Source of the DNA: Nostoc sp. UHCC 0926
GTDB lineage: Bacteria > Cyanobacteriota > Cyanobacteriia > Cyanobacteriales > Nostocaceae
Direction of reading: 5' to 3'
Assembly: GCF_028623165.1 (NCBI RefSeq)
Contig: NZ_CP117768.1
Span: 3,968,001 to 4,032,000 of the forward strand
Length of the DNA: 64,000 nucleotides
Under the pieces are notes generated by a model. It saw only the letters and a list, made by a program, of their open reading frames with translations, made no database searches and was not told where the DNA came from. The translations under genes and the position numbers were made by a program. Shown here in pieces: positions 18,433 through 27,292 of this stretch. Position 1 is the first letter of the stretch. Each line of letters opens with the position of its first letter.

Positions 18433-18685
18433 GAGTCAGTTCGTTGACAGGTAGCCTTCCGTTTCCACGCCGATTAGGAGGTACTGCCACTGGCTGATTT
18501 AGCACAGTAAGGAGATCACTCGGTTTTTTAACCAAACCATTTCCTGACTGTTGCAGAACAGTTCCCATGCCTGATTGACTAAACTCTTCAGTACTATAGC
18601 TAAAATCACAGGTGATACTTGCCATGCTGCAAGCGCTCGAAGAATATTTTGATTTACTGTTCCATAGCAGCAAGGCATTCATCAA
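18428..18685 (-). CDS. Possible small protein of unknown function
   Basis: This is an 85-residue frame with reasonable composition in its second half (TVLQQSGNGLVKKPSDLLTV, then NQPVAVPPNRRGNG). I do not recognise a family. The start is uncertain, and the N-terminal half is Ser/Cys-rich and unconvincing. The 3' end abuts the tandem repeat array. It could be the tail of a decayed longer gene. Confidence 0.3.
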   Translation of the reverse strand: MMNALLLWNSKSKYSSSACSMASITCDFSYSTEEFSQSGMGTVLQQSGNGLVKKPSDLLTVLNQPVAVPPNRRGNGRLPVNELTQ

Positions 18686-18867
18686 GTGGCGATCGCCCGA
18701 TCCGCTAATCTGAAGAGAATATCGATAATGAGATAACTAGGAATTCTCTTTAATAGTGACTAATCCATGTATGCCTAGCGCTGCAATTACTCCTCCCAGT
18801 AATCCCCAAGTCCCATCGGCTGATATACCTGCTTAGAAACTGACATAGCTGGAATCCTTGTATTACC

Positions 18868-19034
18868 TGACTTTTCACGGTATCTGGAAAACCTCACTTC
18901 TATTTCTCTCTCCTAAAAGGAGGAGCCACTGCGGTGGACGGGAACACCTGCATAAAGCATGTGGCGTCAGAGACTTTGAACTTTCCCCCTTCCCGCGTCG
19001 GGAAGGAGGTTAGGGGGTTAGGTTTTTTGTGGGC
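18868..19034 (+). repeat. 167-bp dispersed repeat (arm 1 of an inverted pair)
   Basis: From TGACTTTTCACGGTATCTGG through CCACTGCGGTGGACGGGAAC to GGGTTAGGTTTTTTGTGGGC, this matches the reverse complement of 46065-46231 almost base for base. The two arms lie 27 kb apart in opposite orientation. No gene sits inside. Confidence 0.88.
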
Positions 19035-19169
19035 TTTTTCAGATGGCGTGAAAAGTCAGTTGTCTTACAACTTGGCAGACCAATTTAATAATGCGTTGGA
19101 GTGGGTGAATCAGATTTTGGGAATAATCCTCATAGGTTTGTAAGCATCATTTTGGTTGGGCTGCACACT

Positions 19170-20375
19170 ATGAGAGCGGGATTTCTCGGAAAAAAGCAGA
19201 TTTATTGCTGTTTATCTATTGCATTTTGCTGCATTTTATGGATTTGTTTGGCATTAATTCCAGCCGACGCAACGTCCACAGAGTCTATTGATACTTTGCG
19301 ACAACAGCAGCAACAAACGAATCAGCAGCATCAGAGTGTGGTTAACGATCGCGATCACTTAACAAATCTCCAACAAGAGGCCCAAAAACACCTCACTGGT
19401 TTAAAGCAAAATCTGCAAACCACAGATAGCTACATTCAAGAGAGCGAATCACGATTACAACTCGCCACCCAACGCCTCCAGCAGTTAGAAGCTGATTTAG
19501 CTGTAGCGGAACGTGACTATCAGGAGCGGCAAATAGCAACAGTAGCACGATTGCGTTATCTCCAGCGATCGCCTGCATCTGTTGGATGGGCAGTTTTGCT
19601 CCAAAGTGAAAATATCAGTGATTTTATCAGCCGCCGTCATCAGTTGAAGTTAGTGTATCAGGCAGACGAACAAATTTTAGTAAAACTCAACGCCCAAGCA
19701 AACCTGATCAATAAACAAAAAACGGAAGTAGAACAGCAAAAAAATGAAATTGCCTTAATTCGTGAGCAATTGTTAGCACAAAAAGCTGATTATCAAACTC
19801 AGGCGCAGTCACAATCAGAATTGATTCAACGCCTCAATAGCGATCGCCTAGCCTTGGAAGCAGCGCAAAACCAGCTAGAGAGGGAATCCAAAAATCTGGA
19901 AATCTTGATTCAACAAAAGGTAGCAGAAGCTAGAGCAGCAGAAGAAGCCCAAGCAAAAACCAACAGTCAGACAAGCATGATCATTCGGGGAACTGGTGTA
20001 ATGGCATATCCTAGCGATGCTCCTACTAGCAGTCCCTTCGGCTGGCGGATACACCCAATTCTCGGCTATCGTCGCTTTCATGCCGGGTTAGATTTTGCCG
20101 CTAGCTATGGTAGTACAATTCGGGCAGCCGATTCGGGAAGAGTGATTTTTGCTGGGTGGTATGGTGGTTATGGCAGAGCTGTAATTATCGACCACGGCAA
20201 TGGCATGACTACACTGTACGGACATACCAGCGAGTTGTATGTTACCGAAGGACAAGCAGTTGAACGCGGACAAGCGATCGGTGCTGTCGGTTCCACAGGT
20301 TTCTCAACTGGCCCCCACCTCCACTTTGAAGTTCGTCGGAATGGTACACCAGTAGACCCAGCTAATTTTCTTTAA
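19170..20375 (+). CDS. M23 family peptidoglycan DD-metallopeptidase with N-terminal coiled coil (EnvC/NlpD-like)
   Basis: I start it at the ATG giving MRAGFLGKKQIYCCL, which opens a signal peptide ending near PADATS; an upstream ATG at 19101 adds residues unlike a leader. Residues 35-250 form a long Gln/Glu-rich coiled coil (LRQQQQQTNQQHQS onward). The C-terminal M23 domain carries the zinc ligands in RRFHAGLDFAASYG and TGPHLHFEVRRNGTPVDP. Such proteins act in the periplasm, either cutting peptide cross-links or activating amidases at division sites. The zinc ligands appear intact, favouring real peptidase activity. Confidence 0.9.
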   Translation: MRAGFLGKKQIYCCLSIAFCCILWICLALIPADATSTESIDTLRQQQQQTNQQHQSVVNDRDHLTNLQQEAQKHLTGLKQNLQTTDSYIQESESRLQLATQRLQQLEADLAVAERDYQERQIATVARLRYLQRSPASVGWAVLLQSENISDFISRRHQLKLVYQADEQILVKLNAQANLINKQKTEVEQQKNEIALIREQLLAQKADYQTQAQSQSELIQRLNSDRLALEAAQNQLERESKNLEILIQQKVAEARAAEEAQAKTNSQTSMIIRGTGVMAYPSDAPTSSPFGWRIHPILGYRRFHAGLDFAASYGSTIRAADSGRVIFAGWYGGYGRAVIIDHGNGMTTLYGHTSELYVTEGQAVERGQAIGAVGSTGFSTGPHLHFEVRRNGTPVDPANFL

Positions 20376-20422
20376 CTCATAAACCAAGTTTCTCTAAGCT
20401 GCAAATTCTATCACAGACATGC

Positions 20423-20428
20423 TATAAT
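20423..20428 (+). promoter_or_regulatory. -10 box of the tRNA-Arg gene
   Basis: TATAAT stands 14 bp upstream of the mature tRNA 5' end. Confidence 0.6.
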
Positions 20429-20441
20429 ATGTAAAGTTTAA

Positions 20442-20514
20442 GGGCGCGTAGCTCAGTGGATAGAGCAACAGATTCCGGTTCTGTGGGTCGGGGGTTCAAA
20501 TCCCTCCGCGCTCG
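20442..20514 (+). tRNA. trnR-CCG: tRNA-Arg (anticodon CCG)
   Basis: The cloverleaf folds completely: acceptor GGGCGCG with CGCGCTC (one G-U pair), D-stem GCTC/GAGC, anticodon stem ACAGA/TCTGT with loop TTCCGGT, a 5-nt variable loop, and T-stem GGGGG/CCCTC around TTCAAAT, with discriminator G. The anticodon CCG reads the arginine codon CGG. No CCA is encoded. The window shows no integration at its 3' end. Confidence 0.96.
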
Positions 20515-20841
20515 TTACCTTTACAAGACTAACCACAAAATCGAGAGGTTATTTTCTCTCATGGGATAAACCTGATTTACCCTATGATACAGAATGGCAA
20601 CCGGATAGTCTGGAATACAACAATTAGTGTACGTATGTGGTGAGTGATATAACACTATACTAGAGATTTTGTTTTCTCATTCAATCTCTCACACCTATAC
20701 CTACCCCAAACTTTTTTAAAAAATAAAACAACGTCGCATTTGTTGGTAGGAATTCCTAAAGTAGAGGTAGAGGCTAAATCTTCCCTATTTAGCAGCGCAT
20801 GGGTTTGATGCAACTAGGATTTTTGTGGAGCGCAATTAATT
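20515..20841. other. Intergenic region between tRNA-Arg and the Uma2 gene
   Basis: No gene is supported. Just after the tRNA a short plus-strand frame reads WDKPDLPYDTEWQPDSLEY and stops. It looks like the tail of a decayed coding sequence, but I cannot name it. Confidence 0.45.
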
Positions 20842-21420
20842 ATGACTGCTTTAACCTTACAATTACCTCCTAATCTGCAATTTACTGATGAGGAATTTGC
20901 ACAAATTGTAGCGGTGAATAAAGAATTACGACTAGAGTTAACTGCTGAAGGGGAATTAATTATCATGTCACCTACTGAGGGAGAAACGGGAAACCGTAAT
21001 TTTGATTTATTAGGTCAGATATGGTTTTGGAGCAATCAAAATAATTTGGGAAAAGCTTTCGATTCTTCTACTGGATTTAAACTACCAAATGGGGCAACTC
21101 GTTCACCTGATGCTTCTTGGGTAAGGATAGAAAGATGGGATGCTCTTACCCCAGAACAAAGAAAGAAATTTCTCCCTTTGTGTCCTGATTTTGCAGTGGA
21201 ATTAGTTTCTGAAACTGATGATGTGGAAGATACTAAAGCGAAAATGGAGGAATACTTAGCAAATGGCTTACAACTTGGTTGGTTAATTAATCCTAAAGAT
21301 AAACAAGTAATAATTTATCGCCCAAATCTTGCACCGAAAGTTTTACAATCTCCCACAAGTTTATCGGGTGAAGATGTTCTGCCTGGTTTTATTTTAAATT
21401 TACAGCAGATTTTTGCATAG
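20842..21420 (+). CDS. Uma2 family endonuclease (DUF820)
   Basis: The 192-residue protein belongs to a PD-(D/E)XK family greatly expanded in cyanobacteria. Conserved blocks are ELRLELTAEGELIIMSPTEG, the acidic strand SPDASWVRIERW, FAVELVSETDDVEDTKAKME (E plus downstream K) and YLANGLQLGWLINPKDKQV. A nuclease fold is well supported; the biological substrate is unknown, and many copies are thought to be linked to mobile DNA. It stands alone here. Confidence 0.88.
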   Translation: MTALTLQLPPNLQFTDEEFAQIVAVNKELRLELTAEGELIIMSPTEGETGNRNFDLLGQIWFWSNQNNLGKAFDSSTGFKLPNGATRSPDASWVRIERWDALTPEQRKKFLPLCPDFAVELVSETDDVEDTKAKMEEYLANGLQLGWLINPKDKQVIIYRPNLAPKVLQSPTSLSGEDVLPGFILNLQQIFA

Positions 21421-21511
21421 ATGACTGATTATCTTGATTTTATTTCTACAATCACTGAACGTTCTCAAATTCAAATTTTTATAGGACTGATATTTGATTT
21501 TTGAAATATAC

Positions 21512-21589
21512 GTAGGGTGCGTTATGCCAAAGGCTAACGCACCACCTCTGATTCTAGGTGCCGTACTCAAGGGCGATAACACACCCTAC
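21512..21589. repeat. MITE-like palindromic repeat
   Basis: It starts GTAGGGTGCGTTATGCC and ends GATAACACACCCTAC, so the ends are near-perfect inverted repeats, with an internal GGTGCGTT/AACGCACC. A relative lies at 44699-44780. Confidence 0.7.
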
Positions 21590-21741
21590 ATATATTTAGA
21601 TTTTTTCACGCAATCAAATCGGATTGCTATATAAGTACTACGCATTTGCGATCATGCGATCGCTTAAACCATCGACACTTCCTTTAAACCTCAAAAGCCT
21701 TTCTGACGTGGGCTACTGGAACTACACTTAAAATTTTATAG

Positions 21742-21770
21742 CGATGCCTGCGGCGGGCTATGCCTACGCA
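21742..21770 (+). repeat. Small dispersed repeat
   Basis: GCGATGCCTGCGGCGGGCTA followed by TGCCTACGC, one base different from the copy at 3320. It lies in the gap upstream of the DUF3370 gene. Confidence 0.75.
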
Positions 21771-21837
21771 TTCTCCGAAATCCGCTTCCAGGAAGTTGTA
21801 GTAATAACTTGTTATATTTGACACCACAGCTTTCTTG

Positions 21838-23268
21838 ATGCTCAAATTTATGCTAGCTAAATTACCATCACCTCTATTCATACTTCTATTAGGATTTGCC
21901 ATAACTCAAACCTTTGGATGCACAACTGATAAAGATAATTCAGCGATCGCTCAAACTTCACCAAAGGCAGCACCCCAAGAAATTGTGCAACCAGGAGAAG
22001 TTCTGGCTCTACCAGGTGAGTTGGACAAAATACCCGTTTTTAACAGCAATAGCCCAGAATGGGTTAAAACTGAGGGTATTTTACTTTCTACCTTTCCAAC
22101 AAACGGTAAAAAAGTTCCAGCAGCGCACCTCAATTTTCCCTTTCAGGGACGCTTTGACTTATTCGCCCACCATTACTCCCACACTCCCAAGGATTTACAA
22201 ACGCTATATTTGGGCGTAATTGTGCATAACCCTGGTAAAAAACCTGTAACACTAGATGTGTTGCAAGCGGCGAGTTATTTGATGCAAGATGCGCCTTTTG
22301 TCACCTTATCCCCCTACATAGAAAATAATGATGGTAAGGCTTACTCAGGGCCAGGCGATCGCGCTGTTGGTGATGTACTGCGAGGTGTTCGACAAGCAGA
22401 TTTTCCCGCAAAGCTGATAATTCCCCCAGGACAAAGCCGGATGTTGCTAAATCATCCTATTCCTGTACGAAATTTAGAAAAGCCGGTGAATGGTCGCTCT
22501 ACCTTTATGCGGCTGCGTAGTAGCGATCAAGTTTATGCGGCAAGTTTAGCAATGTTTGCCAAGAAAAATTCTGATAATACAGAACGCCCACCGACTCTTG
22601 CAGAATGGCAAGCTTTACTAAATACTGGGAACTTCGCCGGGCCGCGAGATAAAACCCCTACTCCTCCAAATGCTACCAGTGGCGCACTGATTTATGGGCG
22701 TGTAGCTGGGGTGTCTAGTGGTTCCCAGTGGCAAGCAAAGTTGGTGGATAATCCCCAAACCACAATTCTAACTATTCCCCAGCGTGGCAAAGCTATTTCC
22801 TATACTTTAGACACATTGCGAAATGGTCGATTGGGCACTCAACAAATCCAAACGGCCAAAATGCTGGTACGTTATCCAGATACGGCATACGAAGCACATG
22901 GCAATTATGCGGTGGAATATAAACTCACCTTACCCTTAAGCAACAATACTAACCAAAACCAGACCGTGACTGTTACTTTGGAAACACCTTTGAAGGAAGA
23001 TAAATTATCCCAAGGTGGTGTGCGTTTTCGCAAACCATCCTTAGATTTTCCTTTCTTCCGTGGTACAGTGCGGCTACGCTACTTTGATGACCAAGGTCAA
23101 CAAAAGACGCGCTATGTACATCTATGGCACAGAACTGGTCAGGTCTTAGAACCATTGGTGCAGCTTGTACTTCCACCTTCGACTAAGCGGATAGTACAGG
23201 TAGATGTGATTTATCCACCAGATTCGACACCACCGCAAGTTCTGAGTGTAAGAACTTTAGAAAAGTGA
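21838..23268 (+). CDS. DUF3370 domain-containing protein
   Basis: The 476-residue protein has an N-terminal hydrophobic leader (PLFILLLGFAITQTFG) followed by a Cys, so a lipoprotein-like anchor is possible. The recognisable family core is EVLALPGELDKIPVFNSNSP, then TEGILLSTFPTNGKKVPAAH and LNFPFQGRFDLFAHHYSH. I recognise this as DUF3370, a cyanobacterial secreted family of unknown function with beta-rich character (YDDQGQQ-type and TVTVTLETP strands). A TTG one codon upstream is possible, but the ATG is more likely the start. Confidence 0.82.
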   Translation: MLKFMLAKLPSPLFILLLGFAITQTFGCTTDKDNSAIAQTSPKAAPQEIVQPGEVLALPGELDKIPVFNSNSPEWVKTEGILLSTFPTNGKKVPAAHLNFPFQGRFDLFAHHYSHTPKDLQTLYLGVIVHNPGKKPVTLDVLQAASYLMQDAPFVTLSPYIENNDGKAYSGPGDRAVGDVLRGVRQADFPAKLIIPPGQSRMLLNHPIPVRNLEKPVNGRSTFMRLRSSDQVYAASLAMFAKKNSDNTERPPTLAEWQALLNTGNFAGPRDKTPTPPNATSGALIYGRVAGVSSGSQWQAKLVDNPQTTILTIPQRGKAISYTLDTLRNGRLGTQQIQTAKMLVRYPDTAYEAHGNYAVEYKLTLPLSNNTNQNQTVTVTLETPLKEDKLSQGGVRFRKPSLDFPFFRGTVRLRYFDDQGQQKTRYVHLWHRTGQVLEPLVQLVLPPSTKRIVQVDVIYPPDSTPPQVLSVRTLEK

Positions 23269-23299
23269 TCTCAAAAAAATCAAATAACTTAAGGCTTAT

Positions 23300-23683
23300 A
23301 TGGTTTTCCAGTACACTAACGCATTTGTCACCATAGCATCGGTTAATTGTGAGAAGTTAGTGAATTTCTATACTAGATTTCTGGAGCAAAAGCCAATTAT
23401 TTTGATTCCGAATATCTATGCTGAGTTTAATTTGGTTGGTATGCGATTAGGTATTTTTAAACCAAAGAACACAAACGAATCGGAATTTGAAACGATTGCC
23501 AAAAGTAAGATAAGTTTGTGTTTAGAGGTGAGTAACTTAGAAGATGCGATCGCTCACCTAACTGCTTTGGGCTATCCCCCACCAGGAAAGATTTCCATTG
23601 CTGACCACGGCAGAGAAATTTATGCCTGTGACCCTGATGGCAACCGTCTGATTTTACATCAAGCCATAGTGAATGATAATTGA
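23300..23683 (+). CDS. VOC family (glyoxalase/dioxygenase fold) protein
   Basis: The 127-residue protein carries one vicinal-oxygen-chelate domain: NAFVTIASVNCEKLVNFYTR, then the strand AEFNLVGMRLGIFKP, and the second half DAIAHLTALGYPPPGKI with GREIYACDPDGNRLIL. Members bind a divalent metal and act as lyases, dioxygenases or resistance proteins; neither substrate nor metal ligands can be fixed here. It lies 31 bp after the DUF3370 gene and 31 bp before ylqF on the same strand, so co-transcription is plausible. Confidence 0.85.
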   Translation: MVFQYTNAFVTIASVNCEKLVNFYTRFLEQKPIILIPNIYAEFNLVGMRLGIFKPKNTNESEFETIAKSKISLCLEVSNLEDAIAHLTALGYPPPGKISIADHGREIYACDPDGNRLILHQAIVNDN

Positions 23684-23714
23684 TAAGTGATAATAATTTA
23701 TTTGGTAATTGACT

Positions 23715-24596
23715 ATGGCTATAACTCAAAACTATAGATTAAACCTGATTCAATGGTATCCAGGTCACATTGCTAAAGCTGAAAAGAAGCTCAAAGAACA
23801 GCTTAAGCGCGTAGATGTGGTGTTTGAGGTGCGAGACGCTCGGATTCCCTTAGCGACTCACCATCCCCAAATAGGCGAGTGGGTGGAGGGTAAAAAACGG
23901 GTGTTGATACTTAACCGAGTAGATATGATTACGCCACAAATGCGATCGCTGTGGATAGATTGGTTTAAACGTCAAGGAGAAGTCCCCTATTTTACCAACG
24001 CTCAACATGGTAAAGGTATAGCAGAAGTGGCACGGGCAGCGCAAGCCGCTGGGGTAGAACTTAATCAAAGAAGAAGCGATCGCGGCATGTTACCCCGTCC
24101 AGTGCGGGCTGTGGTGATTGGCTTTCCCAATGTCGGTAAATCAGCTTTGATTAACCGTCTGTTAGGAAAGCGAGTAGTGGAAAGTGCAGCCCGTCCTGGG
24201 GTGACTCGCCAACTGCGCTGGGTACGAATTTCCGAACATTTGGAATTGCTAGATGCTCCTGGTGTCATCCCTGTAAGGTTGGAAGACCAAGATGCAGCTT
24301 TGAAATTAGCCATTTGTGATGATATCGGTGAAGCATCTTACGATAATCAGCTAGTAGCAGCAGCCCTAGTGGATTTACTAAACTATTTGGAAGCTGTAGC
24401 CACAGATTTGTTACCAAAAAAACCATTACAGTCCCGCTACCAACTCGATTCGGTATCAGACACCGGAGATGTCTATTTACACGCCTTGGCGGAGCATCGT
24501 TACAAAGGTGATATAGAGCGAGCTGCAAGGCAACTTTTAACAGATTTTCGCAAGGGGTTGTTGGGTGAAATGAGTTTGGAATTACCCCCTAATTAG
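23715..24596 (+). CDS. ylqF: Ribosome biogenesis GTPase YlqF (RbgA)
   Basis: This circularly permuted GTPase is needed late in 50S subunit assembly. The family opening IQWYPGHIAKAEKKLKEQLK is present. The motif order is permuted as expected: G4 (LNRVDM, about residue 67) precedes G1 (GFPNVGKSALINRL), and G3 is DAPGV. The length of 293 residues is typical. I use the ATG rather than the TTG two codons upstream. It is the last chromosomal gene before the integrase-bearing element. Confidence 0.93.
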   Translation: MAITQNYRLNLIQWYPGHIAKAEKKLKEQLKRVDVVFEVRDARIPLATHHPQIGEWVEGKKRVLILNRVDMITPQMRSLWIDWFKRQGEVPYFTNAQHGKGIAEVARAAQAAGVELNQRRSDRGMLPRPVRAVVIGFPNVGKSALINRLLGKRVVESAARPGVTRQLRWVRISEHLELLDAPGVIPVRLEDQDAALKLAICDDIGEASYDNQLVAAALVDLLNYLEAVATDLLPKKPLQSRYQLDSVSDTGDVYLHALAEHRYKGDIERAARQLLTDFRKGLLGEMSLELPPN

Positions 24597-24642
24597 ATTA
24601 CAAGCATTTTCAACCCGTTTTTGAGTAGCAGGTGAGTAGCGT

Positions 24643-25269
24643 TCAAAAGTCTGGGCACTCAGCTTTAGTGACATCTGGGTGGCAGTAGTACCTCAAAACT
24701 GTTTGGACGTTATCGCCGATCCAGTAGGCTACCTTTTCGGGAGACGCTCCAGAAGCGATCGCCCAAGTGGCGAAGGTATGCCTAGTGCTATAAGCCTTTA
24801 AGTAAGGAACTACGCCTTGGTCGGCCAATTCTGCGACTACACCGTTGTAGCGATAGCTTTTGGTGTCGTGCGCCCTCCAGCATTTATCCAAAATGTTTAA
24901 ATTCATTCTTTGCCCTGCTTTGCTTTTAAAAATCAGTCCTTCTGGGTCTGGGGAGTCGGGTTGAATTTCTAAAAGCAGGGATTGCAGCTTTGATCCTTTT
25001 CCGCAGGGGAAGACCCGCCGTCTGTTATTCTTAGTACTTTTGAGAACGCAAACACGAGATGCATAAGCCTTTGTGATAGAGATGCGTGTGCATTGGCCGC
25101 TGATGTCGCCCCAGGTCAGGGCCATCCGTGAATCTTCAAGTGTTGCAGCAATTTTCGTGATGTCCATCTGACATTCGCGCTCAACTCGCGCAATCGCATG
25201 TCGATCGGCTTTGACCGGAGAAGTTGCCATTTTGACAAGCGCCAAACTTAGCACCTCGTTACCATCCAT
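24643..25269 (-). CDS. Tyrosine recombinase / integrase, short form
   Basis: The C-terminal catalytic domain of a phage-type integrase is visible: AYSTRHTFATWAIASGASPE carries the second arginine box, KVAYWIGDNVQTV the H/W box, and LRYYCHPDV the nucleophilic tyrosine. The first arginine region is abnormal (EDSRMALTWGDI, with the usual GLRxGE spacing lost). At 208 residues it lacks the usual arm-binding and core-binding domains, so it may be a truncated or accessory form. It is the last gene of a leftward operon and lies at the border with ylqF, as expected for an element's integrase. Confidence 0.82.
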   Translation of the reverse strand: MDGNEVLSLALVKMATSPVKADRHAIARVERECQMDITKIAATLEDSRMALTWGDISGQCTRISITKAYASRVCVLKSTKNNRRRVFPCGKGSKLQSLLLEIQPDSPDPEGLIFKSKAGQRMNLNILDKCWRAHDTKSYRYNGVVAELADQGVVPYLKAYSTRHTFATWAIASGASPEKVAYWIGDNVQTVLRYYCHPDVTKAECPDF

Positions 25270-25798
25270 TTCTGTCGCCCTCCTCTAAAATTTGTTGCAA
25301 TCGCCGCTTGCCCTCTTCCCAGCAGCGGCCACCCATTTTCAAAACTTGCTCAATCACATAAGTTTCTCCTTTAACTTCCAATAGACCCATTACTGCCAAG
25401 TAGAAGGCTTTATCATTGGAAGTGGAAGCGGAAGTCTCACTACTGTGATCCGCGCTCGGCTCTTTATATAATTGTTCCAGGCTGGTTTTTAATTTCTGCT
25501 CGACTTCCTTAGGGTAAGTTGGTGCAGCGCCGTAAATTTCATAGAGCGCTTGTTCTTGCTGCTGGGTGTGCAGTGCGACTTCTGTTTGCTCTAGCTCTTG
25601 GTTCATTGCCGTTAGCGCTGCGCGTCGAGCATCTTGCACGATTAGCCGACGCGATTCACCGACAAGTTGCACCGATGCCACTAGTGCCAGACTGTAGCTG
25701 ATTCCCTTGCCAATCTGGGGTAAGGGAGAAAGTGCAGCCAGCCAAAAAGCTACTGTGCTAGCTAGCAAACAGTTGGTTTTTAACCACCTATCAGCCAT
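25259..25798 (-). CDS. Membrane-anchored protein of unknown function in the mobile element
   Basis: The 179-residue protein has an N-terminal hydrophobic region (LLASTVAFWLAALSPL, then GISYSLALVASVQLVG), a Gln/Glu-rich coiled-coil-like stretch (NQELEQTEVALHTQQQEQAL) and a C-terminal soluble part YLAVMGLLEVKGETYVIEQV with KMGGRCWEEGKRRLQQILEE. That last part looks like a small winged-helix or helix-bundle domain, but I cannot name it. It overlaps the integrase start by 11 bp and its upstream neighbour by 19 bp, which indicates translational coupling. Confidence 0.75.
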   Translation of the reverse strand: MADRWLKTNCLLASTVAFWLAALSPLPQIGKGISYSLALVASVQLVGESRRLIVQDARRAALTAMNQELEQTEVALHTQQQEQALYEIYGAAPTYPKEVEQKLKTSLEQLYKEPSADHSSETSASTSNDKAFYLAVMGLLEVKGETYVIEQVLKMGGRCWEEGKRRLQQILEEGDRNGW

Positions 25799-26052
25799 GA
25801 CAGCATTCCTCCCAAAAGAATTGAAACTGCGATCGCAATCAGCAAGGCATAATAATCTGGTTCAGACAACTTGAGAAACTGTCTCACCGCATCGTCTGTA
25901 AGCAAAGCAAGGACTAGCGCAGCGCCAGACATAATGTAGATAACCCACATCACCCGAAATAAAGCAGGATGCAGCGCCCCTAGCCAAGCCACAAAGCTAG
26001 AGGCGATACACCCCAGAAGGAACCAAGCCCCCAGGTGTACCGCCTTTGCCAT
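25780..26052 (-). CDS. Small multi-pass membrane protein of unknown function
   Basis: The 90 residues contain three hydrophobic helices: AWFLLGCIASSFVAWLGA, VMWVIYIMSGAALVLALLT and YYALLIAIAVSILLGGMLSW. No family is recognised. A protein of this size and topology in a mobile element could be a holin, an entry-exclusion factor or a virion membrane protein, but sequence alone does not decide. Its stop overlaps the next gene. Confidence 0.75.
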   Translation of the reverse strand: MAKAVHLGAWFLLGCIASSFVAWLGALHPALFRVMWVIYIMSGAALVLALLTDDAVRQFLKLSEPDYYALLIAIAVSILLGGMLSWLIGG

Positions 26053-26090
26053 TAGTATTTTTCCTTGATTTTGGCTTTTAATTCATCAAT

Positions 26091-26567
26091 TCAAAGACGA
26101 GCCTTGTTTTCAGCGCGGTCTAGTCCGAAGCCTAAACGTGCATATTCTGGTCTTAGCGTGTGCAGATGTCTTGCGGTGGATGCATCGGATCGTTTTTTAG
26201 TCAGTTCGCTGTCAGCAACTCCTTTGATATAGTTACGATGAGCAGTGTGTACCTGAGCATCAGATTGTTCGACTTTTTTGAGAGAAGAAGCGCGTTTAGC
26301 CTGACGCGCTTCTTCTCTCTTCTGAGTTGCAATCTGCTTAAGTGCATCAGCCTCAGCTTTGTTAAAATATCTGGGTGTCTCACTAATCGGTGCAGTTCTG
26401 ACGGTCTGCCAAGTTCCCGCGTTCATCGGGTTGATGACAGTCGGATCTGTGGGGGCTAACACCTGATTTTTATCAATCCCGTGTCCCCCAGCCGAAAGTG
26501 ATGATTCATTACTGCTTTTACTGCTGCTAGATTTTGCAGCGGTGGTAATACGTGCAAGGATTCCCAT
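26091..26567 (-). CDS. Hydrophilic protein of unknown function in the mobile element
   Basis: The 158 residues are Ser/Ala/Lys-rich, with a low-complexity start (ARITTAAKSSSSKSSNESSL), a basic helical centre (QKREEARQAKRASSLKKVEQ) and a C-terminus HTLRPEYARLGFGLDRAENK. It looks disordered to coiled-coil and highly charged, compatible with a scaffold or DNA-associated protein. No family is recognised. A 38-bp gap separates it from the downstream membrane gene and only 13 bp from the upstream one. Confidence 0.7.
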   Translation of the reverse strand: MGILARITTAAKSSSSKSSNESSLSAGGHGIDKNQVLAPTDPTVINPMNAGTWQTVRTAPISETPRYFNKAEADALKQIATQKREEARQAKRASSLKKVEQSDAQVHTAHRNYIKGVADSELTKKRSDASTARHLHTLRPEYARLGFGLDRAENKARL

Positions 26568-26580
26568 TGTTTACTCCTGG

Positions 26581-26838
26581 CTACTGTCTACAAACTTGGT
26601 TTTTGACTTGTTCTAACTGTTGACTTTGGGCTTTCATCTGGCGCAGTTGCAGTTGATCCGCACTTTGGTAAGTCGAAATTGCACCCATGCTTAACCCGGC
26701 AACCAATGCAGCTGCGATGATTACCAAGGAAGCTGCGATGTTTGGGACTGCTGGTATAGGTTCAGAATCGGCAACTGGGTAAAATTCCCCAGTAAATGGT
26801 ACAAATTTACTACTGGGTTGCTGTTTAGTCTGTTTCAT
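26581..26838 (-). CDS. Single-pass membrane protein of unknown function
   Basis: The 85-residue protein has a proline-rich N-terminal segment (FYPVADSEPIPAVP), one hydrophobic helix (NIAASLVIIAAALVAGLSMG) and a Gln/Lys tail (QLQLRQMKAQSQQLEQVKNQ) that could form a coiled coil. The start overlaps the 3' end of the helix-turn-helix gene by 14 bp. No family is recognised. Confidence 0.72.
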   Translation of the reverse strand: MKQTKQQPSSKFVPFTGEFYPVADSEPIPAVPNIAASLVIIAAALVAGLSMGAISTYQSADQLQLRQMKAQSQQLEQVKNQVCRQ

Positions 26839-27292
26839 CTCCCTCTAGCAACATCGGTTGATAAGTGGGTAAGAGTAGATGCTCTGTTCCAGAGTTGATG
26901 GCGGCGCGGACTGATGTTTGCACTATTTGGCGTTGCTCAGGTGTGGGATTGTAACGCATCTGTTTAATGCGCTGCACAGTGCGACCGGGTAGCAGTCGCC
27001 AATATTCGTTGGCAAGTCGCTGTGCATCTTCATCTAACAGCGACTCAAGTAAATCGGGTGCGTCGAATTCTGCATCGAATTCTGCATCATCATTCGTTGC
27101 AGTTTTCGACGCACGCCGACTCTGCAACAGTTCAATTCCCGCTTCAGTCCAGAGGTTCTGCTTGTGTTCATCCTTGATGACATGAATATCAAACTGGAAC
27201 ACTGAGGGATATCGGCTTAACCAACTGCGGATCGTGCTTTCTGGGATGTCCGTAACTTTAGCCGCTTCAGGAGTGGTGTACAGTTTCTGCAT
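26825..27292 (-). CDS. Helix-turn-helix protein of the mobile element
   Basis: I start it at the ATG giving MQKLYTTPEAAKVTDI, which has GGGGG 7 nt upstream; the ATG at 27340 would read through the preceding gene. Residues 5-30 (TPEAAKVTDIPESTIRSWLS) form a MerR/excisionase-like helix-turn-helix. The rest (VIKDEHKQNLWTEAGIELLQ; ESLLDEDAQRLANEYWRLLP) is helical, with PTPEQRQIVQTSVRAAINSG near the end. It may be an excisionase or repressor that controls the element. It overlaps its upstream neighbour by 26 bp. Confidence 0.75.
   Translation of the reverse strand: MQKLYTTPEAAKVTDIPESTIRSWLSRYPSVFQFDIHVIKDEHKQNLWTEAGIELLQSRRASKTATNDDAEFDAEFDAPDLLESLLDEDAQRLANEYWRLLPGRTVQRIKQMRYNPTPEQRQIVQTSVRAAINSGTEHLLLPTYQPMLLEGDETD

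Noticed and set aside
24596..24660. Attachment site for the element next to ylqF
   Set aside because: I found no convincing direct repeat of this border near 33.9-35.5 kb, so no att pair can be claimed.
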